Shown here in pieces: positions 31,433-34,916 of a stretch of DNA of 34,916 nucleotides (within the stretch, counting starts at the first letter, position 1; each line of letters begins with the position of its first letter). The notes beneath the pieces were generated by a model. The model was not told the origin of the DNA. It made no database searches and saw only the letters and a list, made by a program, of their open reading frames with translations. The position numbers and the translations under genes are program-made. This DNA is from a virus, in the IMG/VR virus record IMGVR_UViG_3300003937_000076, positions 1 through 34,916 of that record; one strand, 5' to 3'.

Positions 31433-32622
31433 TATGCATACTCTCTTAACATTTTAACACTTTGAAGATAATCTACTTGATTACTAGCATTAACAGTAAA
31501 AGTATGATTCATATCAGATATAATATATGATCCATCTGAAATAGAATATGATACTTCACTCTCGCCTAATTCTAATAATGTAGATTTACCTGCTCCTAAA
31601 TATGGAGAAGGTGTCATTCCAGTAACATTAATTGTATTATTATATAATCTTCTTTTTTGATTCATAGCAGCTTGATTATTAGGTGAATGAAGATCTGAAA
31701 ATAAAGATTTTTCTTGGTATTGTACTGGTTCACCATGTGGACCACGTGATTCAGTTAATACATCATATAATTTAGCAGATAGTCTATGTCTAGTTGATAC
31801 AGCCGAAGAATTATTAGGTAATACTTCATTCTTTTTTATTTCAGTTTCATCTAATTGAACTTCATGTAGTTTAAATCCATATTCACCTCTAGCAATTTTA
31901 TCAGCTTGATGCATTTTATATTCTTCTAATTCAAAAATAGAGGCTGAGCCTTGAGTTACAATTTCCCCGCTTCCAATCTCGTCAAGACTTACTGTCAAAT
32001 CTTTTATAGAAAATCTATCATTGCTTTGGCCAATATGAAAATCACTATCCATAGTAGCTAGCGAACCTAATCTACATGTACCTTGATCCCATAATCTTTG
32101 ATAAAAATAAAATCCAGTATGTCTTGCATCAACCGCTGTGCTTACAACATTGCGAATAGCTTGCATCGCCGATATATTTGGAACAATATATTTTCCATTT
32201 GTTGCAGCTATAGAATTAATTTCAAGTAATGACGAAACATCAGTTACTGACCTATATAATTTAGAAACAATATCATGACTTGATCCACTAAATACTTTAT
32301 TAATATCATTTGTTTTTAAATGAAATTCTTCTGGAGTAATTAAATGCATAACATATTGTTTTTCTGATTTAAATATTTTCATTTGATTAATACCATCAAT
32401 CATAAAGATATTAGTACATGTCTCATCAAACACTGTAAATGATACTTCAACTGGAACTAATTCATTATTTCCACCAATAACTTTATCAAAAAAGTTAATA
32501 CCATCTAACACTTCTATATTACCTTTTAATAAGCCATTGATACTCTCAAAGAATGTCATTGATTGTACTAAATCCGTAATATCAGACGTAGCTGCGTTAA
32601 CTGTAAAATTATTTATTATCAT
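31432..32622 (-). CDS. gp27: Baseplate hub protein, gp27-like
   Basis: The 396-aa length fits T4 gp27 (391 aa). It has the two-tube-domain layout of hub proteins: an N-terminal beta-domain (G-L-L-K-G-N-I-E-V-L-D-G-I-N-F-F, V-P-V-E-V-S-F-T-V-F), an F-S-G-S-S-H-D-I-V-S-K-L-Y-R helix (about 113-126), Y-I-V-P-N-I-S-A-M-Q-A-I with an F-Y-F-Y-Q-R strand, and a C-terminal D-G-S-Y-I-I-S-D-M-N-H-T-F strand pair. Placement beside gp5 supports the call, since gp27 and gp5 form the hub-spike complex. The ribosome site AGAGAG of gp5 lies in its end. Sequence identity to T4 is low, so the call rests on pattern and context. Confidence 0.75.
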   Translation of the reverse strand: MIINNFTVNAATSDITDLVQSMTFFESINGLLKGNIEVLDGINFFDKVIGGNNELVPVEVSFTVFDETCTNIFMIDGINQMKIFKSEKQYVMHLITPEEFHLKTNDINKVFSGSSHDIVSKLYRSVTDVSSLLEINSIAATNGKYIVPNISAMQAIRNVVSTAVDARHTGFYFYQRLWDQGTCRLGSLATMDSDFHIGQSNDRFSIKDLTVSLDEIGSGEIVTQGSASIFELEEYKMHQADKIARGEYGFKLHEVQLDETEIKKNEVLPNNSSAVSTRHRLSAKLYDVLTESRGPHGEPVQYQEKSLFSDLHSPNNQAAMNQKRRLYNNTINVTGMTPSPYLGAGKSTLLELGESEVSYSISDGSYIISDMNHTFTVNASNQVDYLQSVKMLREYA

Positions 32623-33326
32623 TACGACATTGCAGATACAAATGCTTGTACTATAGTGTTTAGATGTTGAGATTTAATTACTTTTAAATTTCGATTCTGA
32701 TCTGTTATTGCTGTCTCATAATCGAGCAATGTATAAGGAACTGTCACATTACTACGTCTTACTCTAACTCCTGATGTATTTCTGTGGTGATGCGGTGCAT
32801 AAGCTTGACTCTTAACAAAATTACATGCTGCGGCCGATCCTGAAGTTGCACCATTAATTGTTTCACCAGTTATAGTAAATGTGCCAGATGTTAATTCAAT
32901 TGTAACATAACCCAAATTAACATGTATTTCTTTTACAACTCCCTTAGCACCTGAGACTGAGCCAGTCACTGTCTCGCCAACTGTAAATTTATTGTTTAAG
33001 TCATCATCGGTATCAGCACATAAGTATTGATACTTATTTGTACAGTAATCTAATAATTGTGTTGAGCTCATTGGCCAATCATCCCATATATTTTTTATTT
33101 GTGGATTAAGTAATAAAAATGTCCAATGATATCTCTCATCATTATATAATCTTTTCGAAAGAATATCTGGCCTTTCACCATCTTGAACTGAAACTGTTTC
33201 ATAGTATACAGAACTATTTAATAATGCATTAGAAACTTTAGCTCTAGCCGTTAAATTTTTTAATGCGTCTAAATTACCTGATCCATCTACATCAATTGCT
33301 ACATTGTTTATACTTGCAAAATACAT
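32622..33326 (-). CDS. gp53: Baseplate wedge protein gp53
   Basis: The 234-aa protein has the gp53 core: Y-Y-E-T-V-S-V-Q-D-G-E-R-P-D-I-L, L-Y-N-D-E-R-Y-H-W-T-F-L-L-L-N and W-D-D-W-P-M-S (about 40-86), a LysM-like region that in T4 gp53 (196 aa) clamps neighbouring wedges. The extra length comes from an inserted beta-module (G-E-T-V-T-G-S-V-S-G-A-K-G; about 115-170) also common in marine phage proteins. GAAGGAGGT upstream of ATG 33326 is the strongest ribosome site in the baseplate operon. Its stop overlaps the gp27-like start. Confidence 0.92.
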   Translation of the reverse strand: MYFASINNVAIDVDGSGNLDALKNLTARAKVSNALLNSSVYYETVSVQDGERPDILSKRLYNDERYHWTFLLLNPQIKNIWDDWPMSSTQLLDYCTNKYQYLCADTDDDLNNKFTVGETVTGSVSGAKGVVKEIHVNLGYVTIELTSGTFTITGETINGATSGSAAACNFVKSQAYAPHHHRNTSGVRVRRSNVTVPYTLLDYETAITDQNRNLKVIKSQHLNTIVQAFVSAMS

Positions 33327-34102
33327 TAGAAACCTCCTTCAATATCGTGTCTATAAAGTGGAACAATCTCTTTAAGTGTTATACTCATTGCAACTTCAAC
33401 TGGATTATTTCCATCCTTAAAAAATGAAGTATTATTTGGATTATATGTAATATTAACGGCTTCAATAACAGTTGGAGGCATTTGTATCATATCACCAGCT
33501 CCATGGAATGATGTAACAACGTGATCTGGAACAGTTAGTGTAAGCGAATCATTTCTTTTCGCATGTGCTGCTATTCTAAAATGTTTAATAATTTTTGTTA
33601 CTTCATCTGATTCATCTTTACTGTCAGGCAAAAATGTAAATGTAAATGTAAAACTTCTTAAACCTGTTGATTGATATGCCATATAATCATGAGGATTAGT
33701 TGCTTTACCAGTAGATCTTTGGTATTCATCACTTACAATACTAGCACCTGCTGCACCGAGAAAACCACCAAGAACCTTTCCTTTATCTGCTATAAATTCA
33801 GTAGCTTTAGGAAAAGCTTTTCCTAATAGTTTAGGAATATATTTCTCACTTAATGCACCTACTCCAGTACCAAGTGCTGTCATTGAAGCTTGAGATGTTG
33901 CTACTGTACCTGCACTTTCTCCTGACAAATCAGCCACCCCACCTTCAAGTATTCCTGCAACCTTTCTTGTTGCTTCATTATAAACTATCTGATCATTTAT
34001 TTGAATATCAGTAGGCATATATAATGCTATTGAACCTGCGTATTGTCTTAATGCTGCAGTAAACCATCCTCCTTTACCTGCTTCGCCAGCCGCTTCGAGC
34101 AT
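33326..34102 (-). CDS. gp48: Baseplate tail-tube cap gp48, C-terminal fragment
   Basis: The 258-aa frame starts at an ATG inside a duplicated segment and repeats the last residues of the upstream frame (M-L-E-A-A-G-E-A-G-K-G-G) before continuing W-F-T-A-A-L-R-Q-Y. The C-terminus (M-S-I-T-L-K-E-I-V-P-L-Y-R then G-G-F) matches the end of T4 gp48 (M-R-E-I-I-T-L-N-R, G-T-F), and F-T-F-T-F-L-P-D-S-K with I-I-K-H-F-R is the conserved tube-like core. gp48 with gp54 starts tube polymerisation on the hub. Removing one 74-bp copy joins it to the upstream frame as one gene of about 435 aa. It may be translated by reinitiation, or the split may be an assembly error. Confidence 0.85.
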   Translation of the reverse strand: MLEAAGEAGKGGWFTAALRQYAGSIALYMPTDIQINDQIVYNEATRKVAGILEGGVADLSGESAGTVATSQASMTALGTGVGALSEKYIPKLLGKAFPKATEFIADKGKVLGGFLGAAGASIVSDEYQRSTGKATNPHDYMAYQSTGLRSFTFTFTFLPDSKDESDEVTKIIKHFRIAAHAKRNDSLTLTVPDHVVTSFHGAGDMIQMPPTVIEAVNITYNPNNTSFFKDGNNPVEVAMSITLKEIVPLYRHDIEGGF

Positions 34103-34214
34103 AGTAGAACCTTGATGAGGATTACTATCACCTGTTACAGTCCTCCTTTACCTGCTTCGCCAGCCGCTTCGAGCATAGTAGAACCTTGATGAGGATTACT
34201 ATCACCTGTTACAG
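34067..34214 (-). repeat. Perfect 74-bp tandem duplication inside gp48
   Basis: Bases 34067-34140 and 34141-34214 are identical. Because 74 is not a multiple of three, the second copy shifts the frame and brings a TAA after ...G-K-G-G-L. The lack of any difference between copies means the duplication is very recent or artificial. Confidence 0.97.
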
Positions 34215-34707
34215 CATCAGGCATATAATCTTGTAATAATGAATAATATGTTCCTTGAAATTCTAAATCACTTGGATCTGTATTACCACCAGCAGCTTTA
34301 GCAAATCCCATAGCCTTAGGAGAGTTTAGTGTTCTTGCTTTTTTACCAGCTTCACCCATCATTCCTAATTTATCTAATTTTTTCTTTGGAGTTATTTCCA
34401 TAAATTCAAAAAATACAAATGGTTCCATAGAATCTTTCAATATACCTGGTTCATTGTCAGGTCCTTCACGACCTTTATCAGCTATTCGACTTTTAGCATA
34501 ATGACTAGAAGAATTTGAATTATAATTAGTAACATTATTGAAATCTTCTCCTACTGTCTCAGGATATTTAAGATTAAATGTTATACGTTTTCTATAAAAA
34601 TCGCTAGCTTGAACACGTGATTGAAATACATCACCTTTTTTAATACGAACATTTGGAAATTCTAATCCCATTGAATCATTTAATTTTCTTTCGTATGCGT
34701 CTGACAT
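34135..34707 (-). CDS. gp48: Baseplate tail-tube cap gp48, N-terminal fragment
   Basis: The 190-aa frame starts M-S-D-A-Y-E-R-K-L, with R-I-K-K-G-D-V-F-Q-S-R-V and R-K-R-I-T-F-N-L-K-Y-P, and an F-V-F-F-E-F-M-E-I strand of the tube-like core. It ends prematurely at a stop created by the tandem duplication. The full gene would run on into the frame ending at 33326. AAAGGA precedes the ATG and a TATAAATA late box lies 28 bases upstream, so this is the first gene of the leftward baseplate operon. As it stands the product would be about 44 percent of the full protein. Confidence 0.85.
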   Translation of the reverse strand: MSDAYERKLNDSMGLEFPNVRIKKGDVFQSRVQASDFYRKRITFNLKYPETVGEDFNNVTNYNSNSSSHYAKSRIADKGREGPDNEPGILKDSMEPFVFFEFMEITPKKKLDKLGMMGEAGKKARTLNSPKAMGFAKAAGGNTDPSDLEFQGTYYSLLQDYMPDAVTGDSNPHQGSTMLEAAGEAGKGGL

Positions 34708-34734
34708 AATTAGTCCTTTAATTCGTTATATAGT

Positions 34735-34742
34735 TATTTATA
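34735..34742 (-). promoter_or_regulatory. T4-type late promoter for the baseplate operon
   Basis: The minus strand reads TATAAATA within TTATAAATAA. The predicted start near 34729 is an A, giving a 22-base leader that contains AAAGGA before ATG 34707. It is back to back with the gp4 promoter. Confidence 0.7.
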
Positions 34743-34750
34743 ATGGTTTG

Positions 34751-34758
34751 TATAAATA
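34751..34758 (+). promoter_or_regulatory. T4-type late promoter for gp4
   Basis: TATAAATA lies eight bases beyond the opposing late box. Six bases past its last A is the A of ATG 34764, so by T4 spacing the transcript would begin on the start codon. No other ribosome site is present. Confidence 0.6.
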
Positions 34759-34763
34759 GTTGT

Positions 34764-34916
34764 ATGAAAAAGACATATTCTGGTTCTTGGAAACCAAAAA
34801 ACTTACATAAGTATAAGGGTGATCCAAATTCAATACATTATCGATCGTTATGGGAACGTAATGCATTTAGATATTTAGATAAAGCATCATGGGTTAAGTG
34901 GTGGAATTCTGAAGAA
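34764..34916 (+). CDS. gp4: Head-completion protein gp4, 3'-truncated by window edge
   Basis: The 51 visible residues match the start of T4 gp4 (150 aa; also called gp50): Y-S-G-S-W-K-P-K-N-L-H-K-Y-K-G-D-P, then I-H-Y-R-S-L-W-E-R and F-R-Y-L-D-K. T4 has Y-S-G-K-W-V-P-K-N-I-S-K-Y-R-G-D-P and Y-R-S-N-W-E-K. The protein caps the filled head before tail joining and has a nuclease-like fold. It reads rightward, divergent from the baseplate operon, and its own late box abuts the ATG. The frame runs off the window at 34916. Confidence 0.93.
   Translation, partial: MKKTYSGSWKPKNLHKYKGDPNSIHYRSLWERNAFRYLDKASWVKWWNSEE

Noticed and set aside
1-34916. tRNA genes, integrase, transposon ends or attachment sites.
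   Set aside because: I saw no cloverleaf-like sequence with T-loop TTCGA motifs in the few gaps, and no recombinase or terminal inverted repeats; the longest gap is under 100 bases.

Overview
The window looks like part of the genome of an AT-rich marine T4-like myovirus, of the kind that infects picocyanobacteria or SAR11 bacteria. The evidence is a recognisable T4 baseplate series (gp48, gp53, gp27-like, gp5, gp25, gp6, gp8), a partial gp4 head-completion gene, T4-type late promoters (TATAAATA), and modular fibre proteins like those of marine T4-like phages. No tRNA, rRNA, CRISPR array, integrase, transposase or reverse transcriptase was seen. The host cannot be named from the sequence.

Region 1 (1-9540, plus strand) is a compact, AT-rich, translationally coupled operon of small-molecule and sugar enzymes. 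In order: two tandem SGNH-hydrolase-like proteins (the first cut by the window edge), a nitroreductase-like protein, an isochorismatase-like protein, a DegT-family PLP sugar aminotransferase, an unrecognised 111-aa protein, a radical SAM enzyme with four extra C-terminal cysteines, a NodU/CmcH/TobZ-type carbamoyltransferase, a class I methyltransferase and three DxD glycosyltransferases. Most joints are ATGA or TAATG overlaps. The set reads as a pathway that makes, decorates and attaches an unusual amino- or carbamoyl-sugar, either to the virion (the fibres are next door) or to a host surface glycan. The individual families are assigned from motifs; the pathway is inference.

Region 2 (9537-20245, minus strand) holds tail-fibre and adhesin genes: a helical protein of unknown role, a structural protein with three internal repeats, two giant fibres (927 and 889 aa), medium fibres (360 and 439 aa) and several small fibre or linker proteins. 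They share modules: Mtd-like N-termini, a common knob and common C-terminal tips. The 927-aa fibre carries a long decapeptide-repeat shaft whose 90-bp repeats encode almost the same protein but differ at many synonymous sites.

Region 3 (20245-34707, minus strand) is the baseplate: a 1687-aa DUF4815 protein, gp8, a gp7-position wedge protein, gp6, gp25, gp5 without a lysozyme domain, a gp27-like hub, gp53 and gp48. gp48 is split by a perfect 74-bp tandem duplication. At the right edge a pair of divergent late promoters drives the baseplate operon leftward and gp4 rightward.

TATAAATA late-promoter boxes lie ahead of gp4, gp48, gp25, gp8, the 85-aa fibre gene and the 304-aa structural gene, and a variant box precedes the isochorismatase-like gene. 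In several cases the box is so close to the ATG that the predicted transcript would be leaderless. One predicted transcript starts with a perfect palindrome, and one intergenic site is an inverted repeat with a late promoter in each arm.
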